Part shown: one piece after another, positions 28,259 through 37,355 of the stretch
Position numbering within the stretch: position 1 is the stretch's first letter
How the letters are laid out: each line of letters opens with the position of its first letter
DNA from: Bog-532 sp963742875
Lineage (GTDB): Bacteria > Actinomycetota > Actinomycetes > Streptosporangiales > Streptosporangiaceae
Direction: 5' to 3'
Assembly: GCA_963742875.1 (NCBI GenBank)
Contig: CAVUNO010000001.1
Location: 527,209 to 591,208, forward strand
Length of the DNA: 64,000 nt
Program-made: the position numbers and the translations under genes
The notes under the pieces: model-generated
What the model was told of the DNA's origin: nothing
What the model saw: the letters and a program-made list of their open reading frames with translations, nothing else
Database searches by the model: none

Positions 28259-28887
28259 ATCGCCTCCTCGCCCCGCCCTACCGCAGCCTTGGAGCATCTT
28301 TGCCCACCGTACCCCCGAAAACCCGGGCGGGGAGGACGGCGCACGGTACGAAGGTCCCTCAGCAGGCTCCGGAGGCCGTGGGCGGTAGGGGACGGTAAGG
28401 TGACCCGGACGATGCGGGCCTGGCGCAGGCGGCCGCCGGTGATCGTGAGCAGGCCGATCGTGCCGTGCGGCTGGCGCCTGCGGTCGGTGGGCGAACCGGG
28501 GTTGAAGATGCGCAGGCCGTCGGCGGATTGATCGAGCGGGATGTGGGAGTGCCCGAACACCACGAGCCGGGCGCCGGGGAACCGGTGGCGCATGCGAGCG
28601 ATGCGGCCGGCGGATGGCCCGCTGTCGTGGATCATCGCCGCGCTGAGCCCGGCCAGATCCATCTCCAGGGTCTCGGGCGCGCCCCACGCTGCGACGTCCG
28701 GGCCGTCGTTGTTGCCCAGCACCGCGCGGACGGGCGCGAAGGCGGACAGTTCGTCGAGGACGGCGGCGGTGCAGACGTCTCCAGCGTGCAGGATGAGATC
28801 GGCCGCCCGCAGGTGCTCAGCCACCCGCCGCGGGCAGGATCGCCAGCGGCGGGGCGCGTGCGTGTCCGACAGCACGACGATTTTCAC
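28189..28887 (-). CDS. YfcE-type metallophosphoesterase with C-terminal extension
   Basis: Calcineurin-like phosphodiesterase of the MJ0936/YfcE group. All metal motifs are present: VVLSDTHAPR, LHAGDV, GNNDG, MIHDSG and VFGHSHIP, followed by NPGSPTDRRRQPHGTIGLL. The GTG at 28887 begins the fold directly; the frame is open to 28986 upstream without support. The domain ends near residue 163 (RQARIVRV), but the frame continues ~70 low-complexity residues into the GAF-ANTAR gene. Homologs end near residue 165, so either the extension is natural or a stop was lost by an indel. Confidence 0.8.
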   Translation of the reverse strand: MKIVVLSDTHAPRRWRSCPRRVAEHLRAADLILHAGDVCTAAVLDELSAFAPVRAVLGNNDGPDVAAWGAPETLEMDLAGLSAAMIHDSGPSAGRIARMRHRFPGARLVVFGHSHIPLDQSADGLRIFNPGSPTDRRRQPHGTIGLLTITGGRLRQARIVRVTLPSPTAHGLRSLLRDLRTVRRPPRPGFRGYGGQRCSKAAVGRGEEAICGTTNGGPASWRRSPCGTLRPV

Positions 28888-29002
28888 CGGGCCATCATGC
28901 CGTCCCGGCGCGGAGGCCGCTCGGGCAGCATGCCGCCCGGCTGCGGACAGGGGCCGCACTGCGGACGGCGGTCGCGCTGTGGACACAGGCCGGGTCGCGT
29001 GG

Positions 29003-29248
29003 TCAGACGCGGCGCGGGCTGCGCTCGTCGTTGATGGCCGGCATCACGGAGGTAAGCGCGGCGCTGGCTTGCTGGCGGGCTCTTCGATCTCGTTCCCGGG
29101 CCTCGGCCCCGGCCGCGGCGGCCGCGAGACGGTCGGCGGACGAACGGCGGAGACGGGCCCGCTTCCTGGCCTTCACACCGTGGTCAGCGGCCAGAGCCGC
29201 GATGACGAGCAGGACAACAGCGACAACGATGAGCGCAACCATCAGCAT
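29003..29248 (-). CDS. small single-pass membrane protein (81 aa)
   Basis: A possible gene of 81 residues: an N-terminal membrane segment (MVALIVVAVVLLVIAALAA) followed by a basic, helical cytoplasmic tail (KARKRARLRR; AEARERDRRARQQASAAL). Amino-acid order is that of a signal-anchor protein and not of a shadow frame. The ribosome site is weak and ATG 29242 is an alternative start. I do not recognise the family. It lies alone between the phosphoesterase and the NYN gene. Confidence 0.5.
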   Translation of the reverse strand: MLMVALIVVAVVLLVIAALAADHGVKARKRARLRRSSADRLAAAAAGAEARERDRRARQQASAALTSVMPAINDERSPRRV

Positions 29249-29359
29249 CTTCGGTCAAGGGTGAGCGTTCCGGGGACACTTCAATGCTACGTGCCGCGCG
29301 GCCGCCCCGGCTTATGCGGCACGGGGATCCATGTCACAAGAGGGCATCACAAGAGGGCA

Positions 29360-29968
29360 TCACAAGAGGGCATAGAGCCACGACGGCCCGGCCACGCGGG
29401 CCCCGGCGGCCAGGCACCGGCGGCGGAGCTCGCGGTCGGCCGTCACCACGATGCAGCGTCCCCGGCAGCCCTGCGCCAGCCGGACGATCTCGTCGTCACC
29501 GGAGCCGGGGGCGGATACCACGCGAACAATCCCGGCGTCCCCATCCCGTCCCCGGCCGCCCTCCGCCGTGCGGGCCCGTTCGGCGATCCGCGGCACGGCC
29601 GCGCGGGCCGCCCCCTCCAGCACCAGGACCACATCGACTGGGACCAGGCCCGACGCATCGCGGACGGCGTCCGGCGACCCGGACGGCTCGTCACCTTCGC
29701 CCGTGCCCAGAAGCTCGGCCGCGATGCCCGCGGCACCGCGCACGGCCAGCTTGGCCAGTTCGTCGTGCAGGCGGACCGCGGCCCCGGCCCGGTCCCGCCA
29801 CCAGCCGTCGGGACGCGAGCCCACCACGTTGGCGCCGTCCACGATGACGGTGACCGCCCGCTCGGCCGCCTTCCTGCCCGCCTTCGGGCCCGGGTTCTTG
29901 CCCGCGTCCTTCCCACGGCCGCGATCCCCATGGCTCCGGCCGGGGCCGGCTTCGTCGCCTGCGGTCAT
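29360..29968 (-). CDS. NYN (PIN-like) domain protein, putative ribonuclease
   Basis: About 202 residues. After a basic linker (GRGKDAGKNPGPKAGRKAAE) comes a NYN/PIN-like fold: VTVIVDGANVVGSR with the first catalytic Asp, VDVVLVLEGAA, SGDDEIVRLA with the middle acidic pair, and CIVVTADRELRRRC with a late Asp. This arrangement fits metal-dependent RNases of the YacP/NYN type. The ATG 29968 follows GGGGCTGGGGG; the frame is open to 30007. It is divergent from sppA. RNA target unknown. Confidence 0.75.
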   Translation of the reverse strand: MTAGDEAGPGRSHGDRGRGKDAGKNPGPKAGRKAAERAVTVIVDGANVVGSRPDGWWRDRAGAAVRLHDELAKLAVRGAAGIAAELLGTGEGDEPSGSPDAVRDASGLVPVDVVLVLEGAARAAVPRIAERARTAEGGRGRDGDAGIVRVVSAPGSGDDEIVRLAQGCRGRCIVVTADRELRRRCLAAGARVAGPSWLYALL

Positions 29969-30077
29969 CCCCCAGCCCCTCCTGTTCGGCGCTGATGGAC
30001 CGACCATAACGCGGCCGCGCGGAAATCGGGGACCCGCACCTGCCCGCGGCCAGAGCGCCGCCGCCTAAGCTGGCCGC

Positions 30078-31850
30078 ATGGCAGATGCGATGCTGACCGG
30101 GCACATCACCAAGCTGCGGCAGCGGCGGACCGCGCCGCTCATCCTCGAGCTGGACCTCACGCAGGGCATCGCGGAAGGGCCGCCGGCCGACCCGGTGGCC
30201 GCGCTGCTGTCGCGGCACAGGACGCGGCTCGCCGATGTGCTCGACGGCCTGCGGCGGGCCCAGGAGGACCCACGGGTCAAGGCGCTGATCGCCAAGGTGG
30301 GCGGCCAGCACATCGGCCTGGCCACGGTGCAGGAACTGCGTGAGGCGATCGGGGATTTCCGGGCGGCGGGCAAGTCCGCGTTTGTCTGGGCCGAGTCGTT
30401 CGGGGAATTCTCACGCGGCAACCTGCCCTACTACCTCGCCACCGCCTTCGACCAGATCTTTCTCCAGCCGTCCGGCAGTCTGGGGCTGACCGGCATCGTG
30501 GTCGAGCGGCTGTTCCTCCGTTCCGCGCTGGACAAGATCGGCGTCAGCTTCGAGGCCGCCCAGCGGAAGGAGTACAAGACCGCGGCGCACCCGCTGACCG
30601 AACGGGGCTTCACCCAGCCGGCCCGGGAGGAAACCGAGCACCTGGCCGCATCCATCGCCGGTCAGATCACCAGAGCCATCGCCGAACGGCGGGGGAAGAG
30701 CCCGGCCGACGCGCGGGCCCTGCTCGACCGCGGCCCGTTCCTCCCGCAGGAGGCCGTCGCCGAGGGGCTCATCGATGCCGTGGGCTACCGCGACGAGGTC
30801 TACGCGGCGGCCCGCAAGCAGGTGGGCCGCGACGGCCCGGACGCGGTCCTCCAGTACGTGGGCCGCTACCAGCGGGCTCACACCCTGGCGCAGTGGGCCC
30901 GCAAGCTGCCGAATCCGCGGGAGCGCTACGTCGCCGTCATCTACGCCAGCGGGCCGATCCGGCAGGGCCGCAGCGGCCGGGGACCGATGTCCGGGTCCGC
31001 GATCGGCTCCGACACGGTCGCGGGCGCGCTGCGCGCCGCGGCCGCCGACCAGCGGGCGCGGGCCATCCTGCTCCGGGTCAACAGCCCCGGCGGCTCGTCC
31101 ACCGCGTCCGACACGATCTGGCGTGAGGTCGTGCGGGCCCGGGCTGTCGGCACGCCGGTTGTGGTGTCCATGGGCGACGTCGCGGCGTCCGGCGGCTACT
31201 ACATCGCGATGGCGGCGGACGAGATCATCGCGCAGCCGGGCACCATCACCGGCTCGATCGGCGTGGTGACCGGCAAGCCCGTCATCGAGCAGTTGCTGGA
31301 CCGGGCCGGCATCACCACCGACGCGGTGGCCGAAGGCGCGCACGGCCGGATGTTCGCCCCGACCCATCCGTTCAGCGAAGACGAGTGGGCCATCGTGAAC
31401 GCCTGGCTCGATCACATCTACGCCGACTTCACCGGCAAGGTGGCCGAGGGGCGCGGGATGTCACCCGAGCAGGTTGACCAGATAGCCCGGGGCCGCGTCT
31501 GGACCGGCGCGGATGCCGTGGACAACGGCCTGGCCGACTCGCTGGGCGGGCTGGCCGCAGCCGCCCGGGCGGCCCGGCGCCGGGGCGGCCTGCCCGAGAA
31601 CGCGCCGCTGCGCCTGTTCCCACGGGTGACGCCGCTGGACCAGCTGAGGCCGCACGAATCGAGTGAAGACCGCGCCGCGCAGACGGCTCTGGGCGCGTCC
31701 TTCCCGGCGCTGGCAGCGGGTCTGCTGCCCGCCCTCGGGCCCCTTGCGGAGACGTGGGGCGTGTGGGGCCCGGCCTGGCGGCTGGCCACGCAGGCTGGGC
31801 TGCCGCCGTACGGACCGCTGACGCTGCCGGGTCACTGGAGCATCGGTTGA
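30078..31850 (+). CDS. sppA: signal peptide peptidase SppA (protease IV type, double domain)
   Basis: A 590-residue S49 peptidase with two tandem S49 domains, which clears signal peptides after secretion. The N-terminal domain carries the catalytic Lys (AAQRKEYKTAAHPLTE). The C-terminal domain carries ILLRVNSPGGSSTASD and the catalytic Ser in GDVAASGGYYIAMAADEI, then GTITGSIGVV. No clear N-terminal membrane segment is visible, unlike E. coli SppA, so it may be cytosolic or peripheral. Its TGA overlaps a TTG that may start the flavin reductase gene. Confidence 0.9.
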   Translation: MADAMLTGHITKLRQRRTAPLILELDLTQGIAEGPPADPVAALLSRHRTRLADVLDGLRRAQEDPRVKALIAKVGGQHIGLATVQELREAIGDFRAAGKSAFVWAESFGEFSRGNLPYYLATAFDQIFLQPSGSLGLTGIVVERLFLRSALDKIGVSFEAAQRKEYKTAAHPLTERGFTQPAREETEHLAASIAGQITRAIAERRGKSPADARALLDRGPFLPQEAVAEGLIDAVGYRDEVYAAARKQVGRDGPDAVLQYVGRYQRAHTLAQWARKLPNPRERYVAVIYASGPIRQGRSGRGPMSGSAIGSDTVAGALRAAAADQRARAILLRVNSPGGSSTASDTIWREVVRARAVGTPVVVSMGDVAASGGYYIAMAADEIIAQPGTITGSIGVVTGKPVIEQLLDRAGITTDAVAEGAHGRMFAPTHPFSEDEWAIVNAWLDHIYADFTGKVAEGRGMSPEQVDQIARGRVWTGADAVDNGLADSLGGLAAAARAARRRGGLPENAPLRLFPRVTPLDQLRPHESSEDRAAQTALGASFPALAAGLLPALGPLAETWGVWGPAWRLATQAGLPPYGPLTLPGHWSIG

Positions 31851-32446
31851 CGGAACGGGCCCGCGTCGGAGATTCCGCTCCGGGGGCCCCCTCCGGCTGG
31901 GACAGCGTGCTGTCCGCCCACGCGGCTGGCGTCACCCTCGTGACCATCGCCGATGGCCGCGACGACATCGGCACGACGGTCAGCGCGTTCAACCCGGTGT
32001 CGCTCGACCCGCCGCTCGTGCTCATCTCCCTGCTGGCAACGTCCTATCCGGCCGAACTGCTCGGTGCTGACGCCGGCGGTGGTGGAGGCACTCCCGGCGA
32101 CGGCCCGGGGCCTGACGCTGGGCCGAGAGCTGGCGGCGGGGCGGCGGCCGGGCGGTTCGCGGTCTGCCTGCTCGCCGCGGGCCAGCGCATGCTGGCGGGC
32201 CGCTTCGCGGCCGCCGGCCGGCCGAACGCGCGGCGGATGCTGGACGCGGTCCCGCATCGACGGGGGGCGCTGTCCGGCGCGCTGATCCCCGAGGGCGGCC
32301 TGGCGGCGCTGGAATGCGAGGTGACCCAGCGGGTCCCGGCCGGCGACCACGTGGTGCTCATCGCGCGCGTGCTCGCGGTGCCCTACCAGGCGCCGTCCGG
32401 CGACCCCCTGGTCCGCTTCCGCGGCCGGTATTCCTCGCTCTGCTGA
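31847..32446 (+). CDS. flavin reductase-like (FMN-binding split barrel) protein
   Basis: About 199 residues with the DIM6/NTAB flavin-reductase pattern: HAAGVTLVTIADG, then GTTVSAFNPVSLDPPLVLISL near the N-terminus (FMN-binding strand), FAVCLLAAGQRMLAGRFA, and GDHVVLIARVLAV near the C-terminus. A Gly/Pro-rich insertion (near 32070-32150) separates the two halves. The TTG at 31847 overlapping the sppA stop is the best start I can offer; there is no ATG nearby. It probably supplies reduced flavin or acts as a small oxidoreductase. Partner unknown. Confidence 0.7.
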   Translation: MTERARVGDSAPGAPSGWDSVLSAHAAGVTLVTIADGRDDIGTTVSAFNPVSLDPPLVLISLLATSYPAELLGADAGGGGGTPGDGPGPDAGPRAGGGAAAGRFAVCLLAAGQRMLAGRFAAAGRPNARRMLDAVPHRRGALSGALIPEGGLAALECEVTQRVPAGDHVVLIARVLAVPYQAPSGDPLVRFRGRYSSLC

Positions 32447-32574
32447 AGGTCGAGACGATCCTGGCCACGGCCACCGCGATCGAGTATTGAGCCGTGGGGA
32501 ACCGCGCGGCCAGCCGGGGGGGTGGGCTGACCGCGCGGTTCGTCAGGGCGCGGCTCGTCAGGCCGCGAGGTTTG

Positions 32575-33384
32575 TCAGGCGGCGCGCTTGTAGGCGCGCA
32601 CCGCGAGCGGCACGAAAACGACGTAGATCCCGGCCAGCCACACGAGGCTCTTCCACAGGCTCGCCTCGACCGGGCCGCCGAGGGCCAGCGCGCGCATCGT
32701 ATCGACCACGTACGTGACCGGCTGGTTGTTGGCGAAGGCCTGCAGCCAGCCCGGCATGGTGGCGATGGGCACGAACGCCGAGCTGAGGAACGTGATCGGG
32801 AACAGCCAGATCAGCCCGAACGCCTGCACCGATTCCTCATCGCCGATGGCCAGCCCGGTGAATGCAGCGATACAGCAGATCGACAGCCCGAAGAGGATGG
32901 CCAGGAGGACCATGGCGATGGCGGGCAGGACGCCGTTCTGGAACCGGAATCCCACCGCGTAGCCCACCCCGAGCACGATCAGGATGGTCACCGTCATCCG
33001 GCCGGTGTCCGCCACCAGCCGCCCGGTCAGCACGGCCGAACGCGCCATCGGCATCGACCGCAGCCGGTCGATGACCCCCTTCTTCAGCTCCTGGGCCAGC
33101 GCGATGGCTGTGCCGAAGGTGGCGAACGCCGCGGTCTGCGCGATGATCCCGGGCATCAGGAAATTTACGTAGCCGCCCCGCACGTGCACCAGGATCGCGC
33201 CGCCGAAGACGTACCGGAACATCAACACGAAGATCACCGGCTGGATCACGGTGAAGACGATGTAGGCGGGGACCCGCATCCAGACCAGCAGATTCCGCTT
33301 GGTGATCGTCAGGGTGTCACTCACGGCCCAGCGAGCCTGGGTGAGCAGGCCCGGAGCGTCCGGCTCTGCGGCAACGGCGGTCAT
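32575..33384 (-). CDS. ABC-2 type exporter permease (DrrB-like)
   Basis: A 269-residue, six-TM ABC-2 permease of the daunorubicin-resistance DrrB type. Its N-terminal part reads LTITKRNLLVWMRVPAYIVF, and the ABC-2 signature region contains ELKKGVIDRLRSMPMARSAV and FGLIWLFPITFLSSAFVP, then MPGWLQAFANNQPVTYVVD. The start codon overlaps the ATPase stop by 4 nt, so the two form one exporter. The substrate could be a drug, a lipid or a metabolite and cannot be inferred. Confidence 0.9.
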   Translation of the reverse strand: MTAVAAEPDAPGLLTQARWAVSDTLTITKRNLLVWMRVPAYIVFTVIQPVIFVLMFRYVFGGAILVHVRGGYVNFLMPGIIAQTAAFATFGTAIALAQELKKGVIDRLRSMPMARSAVLTGRLVADTGRMTVTILIVLGVGYAVGFRFQNGVLPAIAMVLLAILFGLSICCIAAFTGLAIGDEESVQAFGLIWLFPITFLSSAFVPIATMPGWLQAFANNQPVTYVVDTMRALALGGPVEASLWKSLVWLAGIYVVFVPLAVRAYKRAA

Positions 33385-34415
33385 GACGATGCCCTCCCGG
33401 CTGTCTCGGCGTCTCTGCGGCGGCCGCGGCGGCGCTTGCCGGGCTGATCTTCTTCCTCGGCGGCGTGGCCGGTCAGGGCCAGGAACACATCGTCCAGGGA
33501 CGGCCGCCGTAGCGCCAGCCCCCGGGTCTCCACCCCGGCCGCGTCCAGCGCGCGCACCGCCTGGATGAGCGCTTCGGAGCCGCTGCCGCCGACCCCCACG
33601 CTTGTGACGCCGGTCTCGTCGTCGACGTGCGGCTCACTCTCAGCCACCTTCGAGATGGCGGCGGCGGCGTCGGCCAGCCGGGAGCGGTCCGGAACGGTGA
33701 ACTCCAGCACGTCCCCACCGACGCGGCTCTTCAGCTCCGTCGAGGTGCCGGCCGCGATGACCAGGCCGCGGTCGATGACCACGATCTCGTCGGCCAGTTC
33801 GTCGGCCTCGTCCAGGTACTGGGTAGTCAGCAGCAGTGTCGTGCCCCCGGCGACCAGCGAGCGGATGATGTCCCACATGCCCAGCCGGGAGCGCGGGTCC
33901 AGGCCGGTGGTCGGCTCGTCCAGGAACAGGACCTTGGGGCGGCCGACCAGGCTCGCGGCCAGGTCCAGGCGGCGATGCATGCCGCCGGAGAAGCCCTTGG
34001 CGGGCCGGTCGGCCGCCTCAGTGAGGTCGAACTGCTCCAGCAGCTCGGTGGCGCGAACGCGGGCACTCGCGCGGCTCAGGTGGTACAGGCGTCCGATGAT
34101 CTCCAGGTTCTCCCGGCCGGTGAGCTCCTCCTGGATGGCGGCCGACTGCCCGGACAACCCGATCGAACGGCGGACCGCGCTGGCCTCGTGCACCACGTCG
34201 TGCCCCTCCACGACGGCCCGGCCACCGTCCGGGAGCAGCAGCGTGGTCAGGATGCGGACCGCAGTCGTCTTACCCGCACCGTTCGGCCCGAGCACACCGA
34301 GCACTGTCCCGCGCGGCACCGATAGGTCGATACCGCGCAACGCATGGACCTCGCCGAACGATTTCGTCAGGTCCTCCACGAGAATCGCCGGCCCTGAGCC
34401 GATCTGTGACACCAC
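33381..34415 (-). CDS. ABC exporter ATP-binding protein (DrrA-like)
   Basis: A 344-residue ATPase. Walker A is GPNGAGKTTAVRIL, the signature is GFSGGMHRRLDLAASL, Walker B is VLFLDEPTTGLD, and the switch His region is LLLTTQYLDEADELAD. After residue ~240 it carries the DrrA-type C-terminal domain (LEFTVPDRSRLADAAAAIS) and a basic tail (GKRRRGRRRDAE). It pairs with the overlapping permease gene. No drug-biosynthesis genes lie nearby, so a resistance role is not supported by context. Confidence 0.92.
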   Translation of the reverse strand: MVSQIGSGPAILVEDLTKSFGEVHALRGIDLSVPRGTVLGVLGPNGAGKTTAVRILTTLLLPDGGRAVVEGHDVVHEASAVRRSIGLSGQSAAIQEELTGRENLEIIGRLYHLSRASARVRATELLEQFDLTEAADRPAKGFSGGMHRRLDLAASLVGRPKVLFLDEPTTGLDPRSRLGMWDIIRSLVAGGTTLLLTTQYLDEADELADEIVVIDRGLVIAAGTSTELKSRVGGDVLEFTVPDRSRLADAAAAISKVAESEPHVDDETGVTSVGVGGSGSEALIQAVRALDAAGVETRGLALRRPSLDDVFLALTGHAAEEEDQPGKRRRGRRRDAETAGRASS

Positions 34416-34582
34416 GCCTCCTCAGCGCACCGCTATCCGGTCAACCTCCGCGCCATGAAACCTACGTCAACACCCTTCTGGCCGCGAACGAAAAAACCGC
34501 TCGGGATCAGCATGCCCGACGGGTATGACGAAGCGGCGGCCGCAGAGTCATCGCTGCCGGAGCGGACGGACAGCCAGGCCGT

Positions 34583-35809
34583 TCAGCCGGCCAGGACCTG
34601 GGGGCTGGCGGCGGCCAGGCGGCCTTCGCGCCAGACGGCGGCGGTCAGCGGCACGCCGGGGCGGTACGCCAGGTAGGTGTGCGACGGGGCGTCCAGCATC
34701 AGCAGGTCGGCCCGCGCGCCGACTCCGAGGTGCCCCACGTCGGCCCGCCGCAGCGCGAGGGCACCGCCGGCGGTGGCCGACCAGACCGCCTCCTGGGTGG
34801 TCATGCCCATCTCCCGGACGGCGAGGGCCACGCACAGGGCCATGCTGGAGGTGAAGCAGGAGCCCGGGTTGCAGTCGGTGGCGATGGCCACGGTCACGCC
34901 CGCGCCGAGCAGCCGCCGTGCGTCCGGGTACGGCTGCCGGCAGGAGAATTCGACCCCTGGCAGCAACGTGGCGACAGTGCGCGAGGAGGCCAGCAGGTCG
35001 ACGTCCGCGCTGGTCAGATAGGTGCAGTGGTCGGCCGAGGCGGCACCGGCCCCGACCGCGACCCGGACGCCCGGGCCCGGCCCGAGCTGGTTGGCGTGCA
35101 CCCGCGGGAGCAGGCCCCGGGCGTGGCCGGCAGCCAGCACGGCCGCGGCCTCGTCCGCGCCGAACGCCCCCTCCTCGCAGAACACGTCGATCCACCGGGC
35201 GTCCGGGGCGCAGGCGTCGAGCATCGGGCCGCACACCAGGTCCAGGTAACCCGCTGGGTCGTGGTCGAACTCCGGCGGGACGACGTGCGCGCCCAGGTAG
35301 GTGACCTCGGGGGTGACCTCGGCGGCGAGCATCACGCTGCGTGCCTCGTCCCGGACCGTCAGCCCGTAGCCGGACTTGCACTCGTACGTCGTCGTGCCCT
35401 GGCGGAGCATCTCATCGGCCAGGCGGCGCAGGCCGGCCCGGAGCGTGACGTCCGAGGCGGCCCGGGTCGCCGCGACGGTCGAGGCGATGCCGCCCGCGGC
35501 GTACGGCTGGCCGTCCATCCGGGCGGCGAAGTCGGCCCCGCGCTCACCCGCGAAGACCAGGTGGGCGTGCGAATCGACGAAGCCGGGCATTACGGCCCGC
35601 CCGCGCGCGTCGACGATGTCGTCGGCGGCGGGTGCCCGGCCCGCCGGGCCGGTCCAGGCGATGTGGTCATCGTCGATGACCACCGCCGCGCCGGTGATGG
35701 CGCTGAACTCCCCCGGTCCGCCGCCGGGCTCCCCCGGGGCGCCGGGGCCGGGATCACCGGCCGGGGCGTTCGTCACCAGCTCCCCGATGTTCGTGATCAG
35801 TGTGCTCAT
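34583..35809 (-). CDS. hutI: imidazolonepropionase
   Basis: Third step of histidine degradation: opens 4-imidazolone-5-propionate to formimidoylglutamate. A 408-residue amidohydrolase with the metal His-x-His in VDSHAHLVFAGER, followed by GTTTYECKSGYGL, THLGAH-like YLGAHVVPPEF, and the late Asp in AIATDCNPGS. A Gly/Pro-rich loop near residue 20-35 is unusual but outside the active site. ATG 35809 was chosen with GAGGGG just upstream. It is the last gene of hutU-hutF-hutI, 7 nt after hutF. Confidence 0.93.
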   Translation of the reverse strand: MSTLITNIGELVTNAPAGDPGPGAPGEPGGGPGEFSAITGAAVVIDDDHIAWTGPAGRAPAADDIVDARGRAVMPGFVDSHAHLVFAGERGADFAARMDGQPYAAGGIASTVAATRAASDVTLRAGLRRLADEMLRQGTTTYECKSGYGLTVRDEARSVMLAAEVTPEVTYLGAHVVPPEFDHDPAGYLDLVCGPMLDACAPDARWIDVFCEEGAFGADEAAAVLAAGHARGLLPRVHANQLGPGPGVRVAVGAGAASADHCTYLTSADVDLLASSRTVATLLPGVEFSCRQPYPDARRLLGAGVTVAIATDCNPGSCFTSSMALCVALAVREMGMTTQEAVWSATAGGALALRRADVGHLGVGARADLLMLDAPSHTYLAYRPGVPLTAAVWREGRLAAASPQVLAG

Positions 35810-35816
35810 GCGCCCC

Positions 35817-37355
35817 TCATTCCGGTGCCGCCAGCACGGAACGGATCGCGGCGGCCAGTTCGCCCGGAACATCCTCCACCAGCAGGTGCCGGCCGTCGCG
35901 GACCACGTCCCGGGCGCCGATCACCACGTGCCGGACATCGGACGACGTGGCCGCGAACACCACGCTGTCCAGGACCGTCCCAGCTTCCGTGCCGGCCAGC
36001 CGCGGGCTGTCCAGGCCGATGGTGACCAGGTCGGCCAGCGCACCGGGGATGATCTCCCCGGCGCCGGCCCAGCCCAGGCAGGCGTGGCCGGCCACGGTCG
36101 CGGCCCGGGCGAGCTCGTCCGCGGTGAAGTGGACCCGCCGCCTACTCGCCAGGCGCTGGGTCAGTTCCAGCCAGCGCGCCTCGGCCAGCAGGTCGATCAC
36201 CGCGTTGCTGTCGCTGCCCAGGCTGATGGGGCAGCCCGCCGCGGCGAGGGCCCGGGCCGGGCCGATCCCGTCGGCGAGGTCCGCCTCCGTGGTCGGGCAG
36301 AGGCAGCAGGAGGTCTGCGACGCCCCGAGCACGTCGATGTCCTCGCGCAGCAGATGGGTGGCGTGGACCACGGTGCTGCGCGGGCCGAGCACGCCCGCCT
36401 CGTACAGCACCTGGGCCGGGGTACGGCCGTACGCGGCCAGGCTGTCGCCGTTCTCGGCCGGCTGCTCGGACAGGTGCGCGTGCACCGGGGCGCCGAACCT
36501 GTGCGACCAGCCCATCACCTCGTGCATCTGGCTCGGCGGAACCGCCCGGACCGAATGGATGGCAGCGCCGGCCCGCGCCTGCGGGCTGAGCATCCCGCGG
36601 GAGTCGGCGCCCAGGCCGGCCACCCGTTCCGCCCACCGGCCGGCGTCACCGTCGCCGAACCTGAGCTGGACATTCCGCAGCGGTTTCGGGGTACCGTCCC
36701 GGCGCAGGCCCGCCGCCAGGTAGCAGGTGTCGAGCAGGGTGATCCGCAGCCCGGCGTCCACGGCGGCCCGCAGCAGGACCCGCCCCATCTCGTTGGGGTC
36801 GGCGTACGGCGTGCCGCCCGGGCCATGGTGCAGATAGTGAAACTCGCCGACGCAGGTGATCCCGGCCAGGGCCATCTCGGCGTAGACGGCGCGCGCGAGG
36901 GCGTAGTAGCTGCCCGGGTTCAGCGCGGCGGCGAGCTGGTACATGCGGTCGCGCCACGTCCAGAACGTGCCCTGATCGGCCTCCACCGCGCCGCGGAGTC
37001 CCCGGTGGAAGGCGTGTGAGTGGGCGTTGGCCAGACCGGGAAGGGTCAGCCCGGGCAGCAGATACGTGCCGGCCGTGACGGTATCGCGCGCCACCCCGGG
37101 TGTGATCGCGGTGAAGCGGTCTCCGGCGGCTTCGATCAGGACGTCACGCTGTACCCCGCCGCCGGGCAGCCAGGCGAGCTCAGCGTGCCATTGCCGGGTC
37201 CCGCCCGGGTCGTCCGGGGCGGTTCCGGCCAGCCGGCCCGGGTCCGGCGCGACGGCCGGCCAGTCGGCGGTCGGTGCGGGCGGCGTGTGCCCGGAGCGGC
37301 CCGGCCCGGCCGCGGGGCCGCGGGGAGCGTGCCCGGCACGCCCGGGTCCCTTCAT
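35817..37355 (-). CDS. hutF: formimidoylglutamate deiminase
   Basis: Removes ammonia from N-formimidoyl-glutamate to give N-formylglutamate, the deiminase branch of histidine catabolism. A 512-residue amidohydrolase: GLTLPGLANAHSHAFHRGLRG (metal HxH), the family-typical TFWTWRDRMYQLA, CVGEFHYLHHGPGG, PVHAHLSEQPAEN, and SLGSDSNAVIDLLAE with the catalytic Asp. The first ~55 residues are a Pro/Gly-rich leader, so a later start is possible. Its ATG overlaps the hutU stop (ATGA). Pathway position follows from the neighbours. Confidence 0.92.
   Translation of the reverse strand: MKGPGRAGHAPRGPAAGPGRSGHTPPAPTADWPAVAPDPGRLAGTAPDDPGGTRQWHAELAWLPGGGVQRDVLIEAAGDRFTAITPGVARDTVTAGTYLLPGLTLPGLANAHSHAFHRGLRGAVEADQGTFWTWRDRMYQLAAALNPGSYYALARAVYAEMALAGITCVGEFHYLHHGPGGTPYADPNEMGRVLLRAAVDAGLRITLLDTCYLAAGLRRDGTPKPLRNVQLRFGDGDAGRWAERVAGLGADSRGMLSPQARAGAAIHSVRAVPPSQMHEVMGWSHRFGAPVHAHLSEQPAENGDSLAAYGRTPAQVLYEAGVLGPRSTVVHATHLLREDIDVLGASQTSCCLCPTTEADLADGIGPARALAAAGCPISLGSDSNAVIDLLAEARWLELTQRLASRRRVHFTADELARAATVAGHACLGWAGAGEIIPGALADLVTIGLDSPRLAGTEAGTVLDSVVFAATSSDVRHVVIGARDVVRDGRHLLVEDVPGELAAAIRSVLAAPE

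Noticed and set aside
35376..37019. 547-codon plus-strand frame across hutI and hutF
   Set aside because: Shadow of two well-identified amidohydrolases; Arg/Gly-rich with no motifs.
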